NCBI GenBank assembly: GCA_022710385.1
Contig: JAKLGZ010000003.1
Location: forward strand, 1 to 52,334
Direction: 5' to 3'
DNA length: 52,334 nt
From: Methanoregula sp.
GTDB lineage: Archaea > Halobacteriota > Methanomicrobia > Methanomicrobiales > Methanospirillaceae
Both the position numbers and the translations under genes were made by a program. The notes beneath the pieces are model-generated. The model was not told the DNA's origin. It saw only the letters and a program-made list of their open reading frames with translations, and made no database searches. Positions 17,459-25,844 of this stretch are shown here, in pieces. Position 1 is the stretch's first letter. Each line of letters opens with the position of its first letter.

Positions 17459-19299
17459 TTCGTTGCAAGACTGATCAGCCGGACTTCATCCCCCTGTCGA
17501 TGGGCGAGGCAGGGAGGCTTGGTATCGACACCTTTGATATCATTTTTGTATCGGGGGATGCATACGTTGACCACCCCTCGTTTGCGACCGCCCTTCTCTC
17601 GCGTGCCCTCTGGGAAAAGGGCTTCTCGGTCGGGATCATCGCCCAGCCGGACTGGCAGCAGCCTCGTGACTTTCTCAAGCTTGGAACACCACGCCTTTTC
17701 TTTGCCATCTCTGCCGGGAACATCGACTCGATGGTGAGCCACTACACCGCACGGAAACGCCTTCGTTCCACCGATGCATACTCCCCGGGAGGGAGGCGCC
17801 GCCGTCCTGACCGGCCTTCACTCGTGTATGCAGACCGGCTTCACAGCCTCTTTCCGGAGACCCCCCTGGTCATCGGGGGAATAGAAGCCAGTCTGAGGCG
17901 TTTTGCACATTACGATTACTGGTCCGACCGTGTTCGACAATCCCTTCTAGCCGATGCACCCGCAGATCTCCTGGTCTTTGGCATGGGCGAGCTCCCTCTT
18001 TTTATGATTGCAGACCGGCTCTCATCCGGAGAAGATATTCATGAAATTACAACCATTCCCGGGACCGTTATAAAAAAGGGAATTCATTCCCCCCCGGACG
18101 ATTCTTTTCATGATCCGGTCATTGTTCCTTCGTTCAGCGATGTCTCTTCAGATAAGCGTGCGTACGCCCGCGCATTTGGCATGATTCATGCCGAACAGGA
18201 CCCATATCGGGGAAGAAGGGTAATCCAGGCACATCCGAAAGTGCAAATCATTCAGAATCCTCCGTCGCGCCCCTTGTCGACCGATGAACTCGACTGGCTG
18301 TACGAACTCCCCTTTTCCAGGAGCGCTCATCCTCATTACCGAGAACCCATCCCTGCCCTCGAACCGGTCAGGTTTTCCATCGTGAGTCACCGGGGCTGTT
18401 TTGGGAACTGTTCGTTCTGTGCGATCTCCCACCACCAGGGATGTATCATCCAGAGCAGGAGTGTCTCATCGATCGCCCGGGAAGTCAGGAGATTGACAAC
18501 ACATCCGGAGTTCAGGGGAATTGTCCAGGATGTTGGCGGGCCGACAGCAAACATGTACGGGATGTTCTGCAACCATTGGGAAAGCCGGGGTACCTGCCCG
18601 GATCGCGTCTGCCGTCCTGACTGTCCGAACCTTGCCACCTCTCATGAACCCCAGGTCACCCTGCTGGAGACTCTGCGGCAGATTCAGGGGGTGAAACGAG
18701 TCTTTGTCAGCTCCGGGATACGGTATGATCTGATTGGAACCGATGAAGCAGGGTATCTCGGAGCGCTCTGCACCTGGCATGTCTCAGGCCATCTCAAGGT
18801 TGCGCCTGAGCATATCTCCCCGCATGTTACAAAACTGATGGGAAAACCCGGCCGGGAGGATTTCGATTCATTCCGGCAGAGGTTCGAAGAGCAACAGCAG
18901 GGAAAGAAGAAAAAGCAGTACCTGGTCCCCTATTTCATGTCAGGGCATCCGGGCTGCACCATTGCGGACATGATAGAACTTGCCGAGTACATCCGTGACA
19001 ATCACCTTTACACTGAACAGGTGCAGGATTTTACTCCCACTCCTATGACCGTTTCCACCTGTATGTATTATACCGGCCTTGACCCCTGCACCCTTGAGCC
19101 GGTGCATGTGCCAAAGGACCGGGAGAAACGTATCCAGCGGGCTCTGCTCCAGTATCGAGATAAGGCCAACCATGAACTGGTCCGGGAGGGTCTTTCTGTG
19201 GCAGGGAGAGCTGATCTCATGGGCGATGGACCAGACCGTCTTATTCCAGGTTTACCAGGGCATCATCGAAAGAGGAATAAGAGGGGAAAAATGGCATAA
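17455..19299 (+). CDS. YgiQ family radical SAM protein
   Basis: Radical S-adenosylmethionine protein of 614 aa (UPF0313/YgiQ). The N-terminal cobalamin-binding-like region has IIFVSGDAYVDHPSF and VGIIAQPDWQQPRDF. The cluster motif is CFGNCSFC in SHRGCFGNCSFCAISHHQ, a CxxxCxxC that ligates [4Fe-4S]. Later segments DVGGPTANMYGMFC, CRPDCPNL and QVQDFTPTPMTVSTCMYYTG are YgiQ hallmarks, the last belonging to the C-terminal DUF3362 part. The GTG start at 17455 overlaps the stop of the PPC gene and gives the expected N-terminal length. The substrate of the family is not known. It is convergent with the AhpD-like gene. Confidence 0.95.
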   Translation: MIRCKTDQPDFIPLSMGEAGRLGIDTFDIIFVSGDAYVDHPSFATALLSRALWEKGFSVGIIAQPDWQQPRDFLKLGTPRLFFAISAGNIDSMVSHYTARKRLRSTDAYSPGGRRRRPDRPSLVYADRLHSLFPETPLVIGGIEASLRRFAHYDYWSDRVRQSLLADAPADLLVFGMGELPLFMIADRLSSGEDIHEITTIPGTVIKKGIHSPPDDSFHDPVIVPSFSDVSSDKRAYARAFGMIHAEQDPYRGRRVIQAHPKVQIIQNPPSRPLSTDELDWLYELPFSRSAHPHYREPIPALEPVRFSIVSHRGCFGNCSFCAISHHQGCIIQSRSVSSIAREVRRLTTHPEFRGIVQDVGGPTANMYGMFCNHWESRGTCPDRVCRPDCPNLATSHEPQVTLLETLRQIQGVKRVFVSSGIRYDLIGTDEAGYLGALCTWHVSGHLKVAPEHISPHVTKLMGKPGREDFDSFRQRFEEQQQGKKKKQYLVPYFMSGHPGCTIADMIELAEYIRDNHLYTEQVQDFTPTPMTVSTCMYYTGLDPCTLEPVHVPKDREKRIQRALLQYRDKANHELVREGLSVAGRADLMGDGPDRLIPGLPGHHRKRNKRGKMA

Positions 19300-19319
19300 T
19301 CCGATGACAGATACCGATA

Positions 19320-19760
19320 TTATGGCGCTACCCCGGTACTCTCGCAGGGGATGCATTTTGCCATCTTCTCATCAAAAATCCGGTAGGCATTTGCAAGGAC
19401 GGATGAATTGGAGATAAGCCCGGCAATGAGGATAACCTCGAGAATCTCCTCTCTCGTTGCTCCTTTCTTCGCGGCAGCCTGTAAGTGGTAACTGGTGCAA
19501 TGCTGGCACTTGAGGGCAGCTCCGACTGCCATACTGATCAGCTCCACGTACTTTGGCTCCAGAGCACTGGTTCCTGTCACCGTACTTTTATAGAGCAGGT
19601 GCGAGATGAGGACCTCTGGGCGCTCAGCCATTCTCTTGAAGATGAGTGGGGCACGACCATACTCAGCCTCGATGTTCTCCATCCATTTCGTAGCGGTCTC
19701 TTCTCCACCCAGCTCTATGATATGTTTCAGGGTAGCCTCAAAGTCAGACAGGTCAGACAT
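19320..19760 (-). CDS. Carboxymuconolactone decarboxylase/AhpD-like protein
   Basis: Protein of about 146 aa with the AhpD-like fold. The redox motif is CQHC followed by TSYH (KCQHCTSYHLQAAAKKGATREE), the CxxCxxxH pattern of AhpD-type peroxidase-linked or disulfide reductases. It continues with EEILEVILIAGLISNSSVL. The preceding helix LEPKYVELISMAVGAALKC is also typical. The frame opens at 19790; the ATG at 19760 is preferred because AGGAT lies 8 bp before it, but the longer form (156 aa) cannot be excluded. It is convergent with YgiQ and divergent from the META gene. Likely a small thiol oxidoreductase; no partner is visible nearby. Confidence 0.86.
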   Translation of the reverse strand: MSDLSDFEATLKHIIELGGEETATKWMENIEAEYGRAPLIFKRMAERPEVLISHLLYKSTVTGTSALEPKYVELISMAVGAALKCQHCTSYHLQAAAKKGATREEILEVILIAGLISNSSVLANAYRIFDEKMAKCIPCESTGVAP

Positions 19761-19823
19761 GTGATAGATCCTATCGCTTCTGTCCGACATTAAGAATGGG
19801 GAAGCGGGAGCCGGCCGGATACT

Positions 19824-19836
19824 GCGAAACTATTCG
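19824..19836. promoter_or_regulatory. Short palindrome in the AhpD-like/META intergenic region
   Basis: Arms GCGAA and TTCGC are separated by three bases (ACT or CTA, depending on register). The element is located between the two divergent genes, about 15 bp upstream of a TATA-like TATTTAACA (19851-19859) that would serve the META gene. It is small, so chance is possible. Confidence 0.3.
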
Positions 19837-19913
19837 CACTTTAGAGGAAGTATTTAACAAAATATGTTCCAGTATCCAGATAATCCAGCAATGGAGAATA
19901 ATGAGGTGAACAT

Positions 19914-21506
19914 ATGACAGACAGGAAATATTTCTTCAGATTCTTGTCGGTAATGCTGATGGGGGTGGTCCTGGCATCGATTTTTTCACCAGGAACTGCT
20001 GCTCCCACCTTGGAGAACAGGCAGAATGGTGGTATTGCGCCAGTATCAGGAATCTGGTATAAGCAGCCTTTACCAGGGAATACAGGAACCTGCGGAGCGT
20101 TCCCAAGCTCAGAATCAGTACCAAACGGATTTTCTATGCAGAAGCCAGCCCTTCGCTCAATAGACTCCGATGGTGAAAATGCAAGGATGCCCTCAGATCC
20201 TGACCGCGGAACTCTCTGGAGATCTCACCTGCCAGATCGGAGATTCAACATGACCTCTGCTGTGCATGACCGTATGAACCACACCAGTTATGCGGGCAGG
20301 ATGCAACCGGTACCCACTTGGATAACGGGGGAAGGTATCATCCGACTCATCAGCCTGGAAGGAGAGGGATTCTTTGGGATTGTCACGGGAGCAGGTGATC
20401 AGTACCTGCCGGATAACCTCCCCCGGTCTCTGGCAGTTGACGGGATTCGTGTTACCTTCAGAGGTATTGCCACTGAATCATCCCAGGGGGTATTGATGTG
20501 GGGGACCCGGCTCCACCTGATCAGCATCGATAAGACTGGGGACACGTTTACTTCATCGGGAACGGTCACCTTTGTCGATCTTGAGGGGGGATTTTTCGGG
20601 ATAGTAACCGATGCAGGGGATCACTACCTTCCCCTGAACCTCCCTGAAGAGTATCGGATTGATGGCATGCGGGTAGTATTTACCGCGTACGAAGAGCGGG
20701 ATGCCGCCACCTGTGCAATGTGGGGGATTCCTGTGCAGCTTGCATCTATTGCCCCTGTTGACCAGCCCTTCGGAACGATAACCGGCTTCTGGTACCTTAA
20801 CTCGTATAGCGATGGAGAATCCCTCCGGCCGGTTTTACCGGGAACAAGCATCTCAGCTGAATTCGGTGATGATGGGACGATAACAGGAACTTCAGGGTGT
20901 AATCATTACTTTGGATCGTATAATCTGACGGGGGCTACGATTGCAGTAGGACCAATCGGATCCACAAAAATGTACTGCTCAATACCCGAGGGCTGCATGG
21001 AGCAGGAGAGCGCTTATTTTGATCTCCTCGGTATGGCGGCTGCATTCTCTTTCAGTGCGGGACATCTTCATCTCCTCGATGGAATGGGCCGGGAGCTCCT
21101 GGTCTTTTCAGCAGAAAAGCAGGATCTGTCTCAGGAATCGGGATCCTTTATCGAATATTCCCGTACAGGAGGATTTGCCGGATTCGATGATCACCTGACA
21201 ATTTATTCCAATGGAACCGCATCGGTACAACGCAAGGAGTCTGAACGAACCATAACGATCGATCCGGGAACACTGTCCGAACTTGAAATTTTGCTGGATA
21301 CAACAGATTTCGCACTATTAAACGAACAATATCCCGCAACGCAGAACGGTGCTGATTACTTCAGGTACTCCCTTACCTTTGGGGGAAAGACCGTCACAAC
21401 GGAAGATACAGCGATTCCCGATCTCCTTGTTCCGGTTTTTACAATTCTGGATGAGATTATCGGGAGCAGCGCACCGGATGATGTGATTCCACCTTTTCCC
21501 GGGTAA
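19914..21506 (+). CDS. Secreted META-domain protein with duplicated beta domains
   Basis: Exported protein of 530 aa. A signal peptide is visible (residues about 1-29, MLMGVVLASIFSPGTAA). Residues 30-135 are low-complexity and Ser/Pro-rich. Two tandem domains of about 65 aa follow (about 141-205 and 215-280), sharing FFGIVT-AGD-YLP-NLP, DG-RV-F and MWG. A META domain (about 286-395) shows GFWYLNSY, ISAEFGDDGTITGTSGCNHY and the usual GPIGSTKMYC. The C-terminal part (about 405-520) begins FIEYSRTGGFAGFDDHLTIY, which resembles protease-inhibitor-like emfourin domains; that assignment is tentative. GAGGTG lies 5 bp before the ATG. Function unknown; META proteins are envelope-associated. Confidence 0.85.
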   Translation: MTDRKYFFRFLSVMLMGVVLASIFSPGTAAPTLENRQNGGIAPVSGIWYKQPLPGNTGTCGAFPSSESVPNGFSMQKPALRSIDSDGENARMPSDPDRGTLWRSHLPDRRFNMTSAVHDRMNHTSYAGRMQPVPTWITGEGIIRLISLEGEGFFGIVTGAGDQYLPDNLPRSLAVDGIRVTFRGIATESSQGVLMWGTRLHLISIDKTGDTFTSSGTVTFVDLEGGFFGIVTDAGDHYLPLNLPEEYRIDGMRVVFTAYEERDAATCAMWGIPVQLASIAPVDQPFGTITGFWYLNSYSDGESLRPVLPGTSISAEFGDDGTITGTSGCNHYFGSYNLTGATIAVGPIGSTKMYCSIPEGCMEQESAYFDLLGMAAAFSFSAGHLHLLDGMGRELLVFSAEKQDLSQESGSFIEYSRTGGFAGFDDHLTIYSNGTASVQRKESERTITIDPGTLSELEILLDTTDFALLNEQYPATQNGADYFRYSLTFGGKTVTTEDTAIPDLLVPVFTILDEIIGSSAPDDVIPPFPG

Positions 21507-21559
21507 ATGGTTTTGGGGGGTGGATAGTCCTTCTGATGCTTCAGGCAGCTGAGGGATCA

Positions 21560-21600
21560 GAACCACACCGTCAGGATTCCCCTGACAGTTGTTGTGGTTC
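21560..21600 (+). other. Strong two-stem hairpin between META and lipoprotein genes
   Basis: Outer arms GAACCAC (21560-21566) and GTGGTTC (21594-21600) enclose inner arms GTCAGG (21570-21575) and CCTGAC (21581-21586) with a 5-nt loop. Thirteen base pairs are perfect. It starts 54 bp after the META stop and ends 57 bp before the lipoprotein ATG. It could protect an mRNA 3' end, act as a 5' leader element, or be a small repeat unit. Confidence 0.6.
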
Positions 21601-21656
21601 CGGTGAAGATCTCTCCCTCAAAAGGTACTTATCCCTGAAAAATCCACAGGGAATCC

Positions 21657-22205
21657 ATGAGTAATTCCATCATCCCTCTCCCCCGTAGTACATGGAAGAT
21701 CGTGCCCGGAATTCTGCTCGTGGTAGCGCTTCTTCTTTTTGCGGGCTGTGTTGGGCCGTTTGAACCCGGCCCCTCAGAAATTCCTGGTGAACAGCTGACA
21801 GTAATGCCTACCCCCACTCCGACGGTATCAGCTGAACAGACCTCTGCCCAGACCTTGCGCAACGGACCCGCTGAACTGGCAACGTCCGGGTATATCGAAC
21901 GATCATACGGCTATGTGCCGTATTCAACACCTCCTGAGCACCGTCTCACTGTGATTGAATCAAACTCCCGGAAGGATGCATCAGGAAATATCATCATTTA
22001 CGGCAGGATGAAGAATGAAGGGCCAGGTTCCCTCTCTTATCTCCAGGTTACTTTCAATCTCTACGATACTAGTGGGAACCTGCTCGGAAATGCTCATGCC
22101 CATGTAGAGTATTTCGGCGCAGGCCAGACCTGGCATTTCCAGGCGGATCCTGTTCCGGCAACCAACTACCAGTATTTCAAGATTGCCGGGGTCATGGCAC
22201 AATAG
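21657..22205 (+). CDS. FxLYD-domain lipoprotein
   Basis: Exported lipoprotein of 182 aa. Residues 1-30 form the signal with hydrophobic core GILLVVALLLFAG and lipobox Cys31. A Pro/Thr-rich linker (TPTPTVSAEQT) tethers the domain. The C-terminal part is an FxLYD domain with the diagnostic stretch LSYLQVTFNLYDTSGNLLG preceded by IIIYGRMKNEG, a beta-sandwich found in many archaeal surface proteins. No enzyme motif is seen. The gene follows the META gene on the same strand after 150 bp that contains a strong hairpin, so co-transcription is uncertain. A T7 tract follows the stop codon by about 10 bp. Confidence 0.87.
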   Translation: MSNSIIPLPRSTWKIVPGILLVVALLLFAGCVGPFEPGPSEIPGEQLTVMPTPTPTVSAEQTSAQTLRNGPAELATSGYIERSYGYVPYSTPPEHRLTVIESNSRKDASGNIIIYGRMKNEGPGSLSYLQVTFNLYDTSGNLLGNAHAHVEYFGAGQTWHFQADPVPATNYQYFKIAGVMAQ

Positions 22206-22214
22206 ACCCTTTCA

Positions 22215-22221
22215 TTTTTTT
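22215..22221 (+). terminator. T-tract after the FxLYD lipoprotein gene
   Basis: Seven T begin 10 bp after the stop codon at 22205. Uridine tracts alone can terminate archaeal transcription. Confidence 0.45.
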
Positions 22222-22573
22222 ACTCGGTCAATCAGGGAGGAAGGAGGATCTTCTGTCGGTATTTTCGTGAAATCTCAATGGAGTATTCCGAAGTTGATTG
22301 GAGGAGGACCTGGTGGCATTTCATCCATCATTTTTTGCCCTCATAAAGGATCTCACGTCTATCATATCCCTCCAGGGGGGTTGCGCCTTCGGCCTTATCC
22401 CCCGCTGCTGCGGTGTCCCCCACAATGCGGTTGCGTGTGATACATCAAATTTCTCATTCTTTGTAGATTTTAAATGGGATTTCATTTTTTTAAAATCGGT
22501 TGTGGAACTGCGAAAATGGCATATTTTCAGAGTTTTTTCACAAGCCCTCTGGTGAAAATAGTCAATCAGACTG

Positions 22574-22618
22574 AAAAAAATCAACCTAATCCTGATCTAC
22601 CAGAGAAGGATGAGGTAG
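22574..22618 (-). terminator. Possible terminator of the MCR activation operon
   Basis: Reading leftward past the mmp7 stop, a 5-bp hairpin (arms CTACC / GGTAG at 22618-22597) is followed 17 nt later by seven T (A7 on the plus strand at 22574-22580). The hairpin and T-tract may act separately. Confidence 0.4.
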
Positions 22619-22641
22619 GAACTCCCTCTCAATACCCACAA

Positions 22642-23580
22642 TCAGACCATGATATTTGTTTCAGAGAATGGCTTTATCCGTAGTAGAATATAGTCACGCA
22701 TCCTTGAGGGGAGAATCTCTGCAACCTCGCTGATTGTGATCCCTTCTTCAATAACGATCTCTTTCAACAGGGGGGCGAATCGATCATACGGCAATTTCAC
22801 CCGAAGACCTGTCATCTGCACAGTGATGGGAGTTGGTGAGAGGACTTCATGGATCTCATCGACCTGACTGCTGATGATGTCCATCAGTCGGGCGGGTGAC
22901 ACTGATGGCGGATCCTTGGCAATCGCTTCCCTCTTCTTGTCGAGTACTCGTGTGATCTCGGTCACGACCTGATCGAGCATCTCGAGTTCCTCTGATTCCT
23001 TCGTCCTGTGCATGAAACGGCCGACATTCCCGACATATCCATCTACAGGCGGATCGATGATCCTCATCAGTGTCTCGGTGGACGGTCCGCCGAGCACTAT
23101 GATGGGTACATGGATACCTCTCCGGAGGACGGGGAACTTATGTTCAATACATGTCTCGAAGTCACCAAGGAGGTAGACAGCAAGGTCATGCTCATTGATG
23201 ACGTCCCGCTCCTCATCGTTCAGTTGTGCAATCCTTTTCCCGAAGCCTCGTGCAAGCCCGACCATGTTGGTCTTTGCACCCATCCGCCGCACATATTCAG
23301 CGACATCACAGGAGGCGTGGGGGAGGTGATGGATCTCGAGGCTCATCGTGACTACTGCGATTTCGGTCCCAACAAGCGGTGAAGGGGTGATCTCCCCGGT
23401 AAGCGGCTTTCCTATCCGTGCGATGAGTTCGATATCTTCCCGTGGAACAAGTGCCTGAAGGACTACTTCCTGGGCAAGGACATGTTTCTGGATGATGTAT
23501 CCACCAAGGTCTTCGATCAGGTCCATGATCTCGTCATGGCGGTAGATCCCCCCTTTGTAGGTTACCGGCACAAGGTTCAC
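22642..23580 (-). CDS. mmp7: Methanogenesis marker protein 7
   Basis: Protein of 312 aa matching the methanogenesis marker 7 family, found only in organisms with methyl- or alkyl-coenzyme M reductase. It starts MNLVPVTYKGGIYRHDEIMD and contains SLEIHHLPHASCDVAEYVRR, TNMVGLARGFGKRIAQLNDE and VPIIVLGGPSTETLMRIIDPP. Family members are subunits of the complex that reductively activates MCR, acting with McrC, Mmp3, Mmp17 and component A2. The start overlaps the mmp17 stop as ATGA, so the two are translationally coupled. It is the last gene of the operon. The C-terminal helical part (ITVQMTGLRVKLPYDRFAPL) has no separate assignment. Confidence 0.93.
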   Translation of the reverse strand: MNLVPVTYKGGIYRHDEIMDLIEDLGGYIIQKHVLAQEVVLQALVPREDIELIARIGKPLTGEITPSPLVGTEIAVVTMSLEIHHLPHASCDVAEYVRRMGAKTNMVGLARGFGKRIAQLNDEERDVINEHDLAVYLLGDFETCIEHKFPVLRRGIHVPIIVLGGPSTETLMRIIDPPVDGYVGNVGRFMHRTKESEELEMLDQVVTEITRVLDKKREAIAKDPPSVSPARLMDIISSQVDEIHEVLSPTPITVQMTGLRVKLPYDRFAPLLKEIVIEEGITISEVAEILPSRMRDYILLRIKPFSETNIMV

Positions 23581-24158
23581 AGGGTCTCCCCCATCAGTGC
23601 AAATTTTTCCTTCACCAGCTCCTCGAAGTTTTCAGGGAGGGTATTCTCGCTTGCCACGAGGTAAAACTTCTCTTTGCCATAGTATTGCCGCCGTACCTTG
23701 AACCCTTCGGGCTGGATAACCAGCAAGGCGTAGATCAGGTCCTTGTAGAGCGCTTCGCTTGGATCGATGACGGGTATCTCCTCAATCTGGCGACCATCTG
23801 CCCCCTCTATATTGAGGATAACCGTGAACCTGTCAGGCTGTACCACCTTGTCTCCACCGTACTCTGCCCAGAGTATCTTCAGGAGCGGTGCAAGGTAGGT
23901 CTCATCCCCAATCGAGAGTGTTACCTTCCTCTCCTGGACGTTCACATCAGCAATATCCCCTACCTTAATCACCCGCGGGATTTTTTTGGTCACCCCTACC
24001 GCGATGAAGAGGGGGATCCGTGGATCGATGGAGATATGAAGTTTTTTTATAACCCGGAGAAGGTTGTGGTCAAGGAGCACCACATCTGCGATACGGCGAT
24101 AATACTCACGACCTGCGTCTTCGGGGCTCTCCACCTCGAAATATTCGATCGCGTCCAT
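23577..24158 (-). CDS. mmp17: Methanogenesis marker protein 17
   Basis: Protein of 193 aa of the methanogenesis marker 17 family, a subunit of the MCR activation machinery. Recognisable stretches are EYFEVESPEDAGREYYRRI, GVTKKIPRVIKVGDIADVN and RRQYYGKEKFYLVASENTLP. No membrane segment or cysteine cluster is visible; cysteine is absent from the sequence. Its ATG lies 2 bp after the mmp15 stop and its stop overlaps the mmp7 start. Mmp17 co-purifies with McrC, Mmp3 and Mmp7 in the activation complex of other methanogens, and here mmp17 and mmp7 are coupled, which agrees with equal stoichiometry. Confidence 0.92.
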   Translation of the reverse strand: MDAIEYFEVESPEDAGREYYRRIADVVLLDHNLLRVIKKLHISIDPRIPLFIAVGVTKKIPRVIKVGDIADVNVQERKVTLSIGDETYLAPLLKILWAEYGGDKVVQPDRFTVILNIEGADGRQIEEIPVIDPSEALYKDLIYALLVIQPEGFKVRRQYYGKEKFYLVASENTLPENFEELVKEKFALMGETL

Positions 24159-24160
24159 TC

Positions 24161-25396
24161 TTACGATCCCTTGATAAACCCTGATGCAAGGAGTGCAGAC
24201 CCCACAGCCCCGATATACTGGGAGTGGTGGGGGACAACCACCTCAACCTGGAGCAGGTCACCCATGGCTTTCACCAGCCCTTGGATGAGTGATGTCCCTC
24301 CCACCATGATCACCGGTTCTTTGATGTCGACCTCCTGGAGCTGTTGTTCGAATACCTGCTCTGCGACGCTATGGCATGCAGCTGCGGCAACATCCTCCGG
24401 AGAACTGCCTGCTGCGAGGGCATTTACCAGACTCTGGGTGCCGAACACAATACAGTAGCTGTTCATCGGGACCTCCCTGCCCATGCCACGAAGGGCAAGG
24501 GGGCCGAGCTCGGTGATATCAACCCCAAGTCGCTTGGCGGTCATCTCGAGGAACCTGCCACTTGCCCCAGCGCAGATCCCACCCATCGTGAATGTTCCCG
24601 GTATCCCATCCTGCACGCTGATTGCCTTGTTGTCCATCCCTCCGATATCTATCACGGTTGATGGGCCATGCTGCCGGTCGGCGAGGTAGACGGCTCCCTT
24701 GGAGTTGATCGTGAGTTCTTCTTGGATGAGATCGGCATGCATCTTCTCTCCAACGAGGAAGCGTCCGTATCCGGTTGTTCCGATGGCTTGTATCTCCTCC
24801 CGTCTCACCCCAGCCTCCTTCAGAGCGATATCGACGGCGTCCTCGGCACTTTTCAATACTGCAATCGTCGGAAGCCACCCCGTACCGATGATTTGGTTAT
24901 CGCGCATGATCACCGCTTTCGTTGTGCTTGAGCCGGAATCAACACCAAGCGTCAGTCCTTCCTGGACTTCTCGGGCAAGCAGCGCCCTTCTCCGCGCAAT
25001 TGTTGTAAGTGCTTCCATCCTGGTGAGAAGTGTCCCTGCAGTGGTCCGCTCAGTAAATGAGTAGCTGACAACCGGAAGGTGGGAATTTTCATGGATGTAC
25101 CGGCGGAGTTCATTTCTCACTATCGCAGCTTCAGCACACCGGAAACATGTTGCAATAAACACAGCGTCAGCCTCAATCTTCCCTTCAACCAGTGCCCGTG
25201 CCCGGGCAATCGCCAGTTTCAAATCAGGACTTCGGACATCGAGGCCGAAGAGGTCGAAACCCTCCCTGATATCTGCAAGCCTGATGTCCGGGAAAAAGAT
25301 CTCTGCATCGACAGATCTGGCCGCCTCGTTGATCTCTCTCTGGACCCCTGAGTACTCCGGCCCGCATGAGAGCTGTGCTATCCTGACAAGGTTCAT
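24161..25396 (-). CDS. mmp15: Methanogenesis marker protein 15 (activase-type ATPase)
   Basis: Protein of 411 aa of marker family 15, related to the ATPases that activate 2-hydroxyacyl-CoA dehydratases and benzoyl-CoA reductases (BcrAD/BadFG/ASKHA fold). The phosphate loop is [15 protein letters not shown] (about 150-164). The Fe-S/ATP signature [19 protein letters not shown] lies near residue 275. The second phosphate loop region has [12 protein letters not shown]. An N-terminal extension of about 145 residues precedes the ATPase. ATP-driven electron transfer to low potential is the known role of the superfamily, and low-potential electrons are needed to reach Ni(I) in MCR; a matching role here is inference. 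It overlaps mmp5 by ATGA. Confidence 0.93.
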   Translation of the reverse strand: MNLVRIAQLSCGPEYSGVQREINEAARSVDAEIFFPDIRLADIREGFDLFGLDVRSPDLKLAIARARALVEGKIEADAVFIATCFRCAEAAIVRNELRRYIHENSHLPVVSYSFTERTTAGTLLTRMEALTTIARRRALLAREVQEGLTLGVDSGSSTTKAVIMRDNQIIGTGWLPTIAVLKSAEDAVDIALKEAGVRREEIQAIGTTGYGRFLVGEKMHADLIQEELTINSKGAVYLADRQHGPSTVIDIGGMDNKAISVQDGIPGTFTMGGICAGASGRFLEMTAKRLGVDITELGPLALRGMGREVPMNSYCIVFGTQSLVNALAAGSSPEDVAAAACHSVAEQVFEQQLQEVDIKEPVIMVGGTSLIQGLVKAMGDLLQVEVVVPHHSQYIGAVGSALLASGFIKGS

Positions 25397-25842
25397 GCAC
25401 CACCTCCGGCCAGTTCATTGAGAAATTTTTTTATCGCCGCAACAAATTCGATACCCTCTTCTTCCGTCCTCGGGTATCGGAGATCAAGGACTGGGATACC
25501 CCTTTTTCGCAGGAGAAACTGAATCAGCTCGTTTGTTCTTGCACACCCCATGCATCCGAAAGAGAAATCTGCATCGTGGATGATGATCGCGGCCTCTGCC
25601 TGTTCAAGCATCGGCCCGTATAGCGACATCCTCCCTCTAACCCCGGAAGGAACTTCGACAGCCGCCCACTTCAGCCCCTTCTTGGGATCTTCCGGAGTGA
25701 TCTGGAGCGGGGGGGATTCAAGCCCCGGGGTCTGGATGTGTTCCCTTATCTGGAGTGCGGCGGAGAGTGGAGTGTGCCCAAACCGCGCCACGAGATCGGA
25801 AAGGATGAGACTCGTCGTAGGATAAATAAATACTTTTACCAT
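25393..25842 (-). CDS. mmp5: Methanogenesis marker protein 5
   Basis: Protein of 149 aa of the methanogenesis marker 5 family, of unknown biochemical role. It starts [20 protein letters not shown] and carries [20 protein letters not shown], with a CxxC that could bind metal or act as a redox pair, followed by [16 protein letters not shown]. The Rossmann-like alternation of short strands and helices suggests an alpha/beta fold. It is 2 bp downstream of mmp6 and overlaps mmp15 by ATGA. The CxxC next to an activase-type ATPase (Mmp15) recalls dehydratase/activase couples, but no homology to a dehydratase is claimed. Confidence 0.91.
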   Translation of the reverse strand: MVKVFIYPTTSLILSDLVARFGHTPLSAALQIREHIQTPGLESPPLQITPEDPKKGLKWAAVEVPSGVRGRMSLYGPMLEQAEAAIIIHDADFSFGCMGCARTNELIQFLLRKRGIPVLDLRYPRTEEEGIEFVAAIKKFLNELAGGGA

Positions 25843-25844
25843 GA

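Larger units (their letters stand above)
22206..22641. other. Gene-free 0.44-kb convergent region with structured sequence
   Basis: It lies between the 3' ends of the lipoprotein gene and the MCR activation operon. It holds T-tract terminators for both strands, a G/C-rich patch with GGGGGG and CCCCC runs (22374-22425), and a perfect 9-bp inverted repeat GATTTTAAA / TTTAAAATC (22466-22497). No frame resembles a known protein. Composition changes abruptly from G/C-rich to A/T-rich at about 22440. Confidence 0.55.

Noticed and set aside
22183-22440. 85-codon plus-strand frames at 22183 and 22298
   Set aside because: They overlap the lipoprotein terminator and a low-complexity patch and resemble no protein.
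25393-25842. mmp5 as McrC
   Set aside because: The CMGC motif and sequence match marker protein 5; none of the McrC features I know are present.
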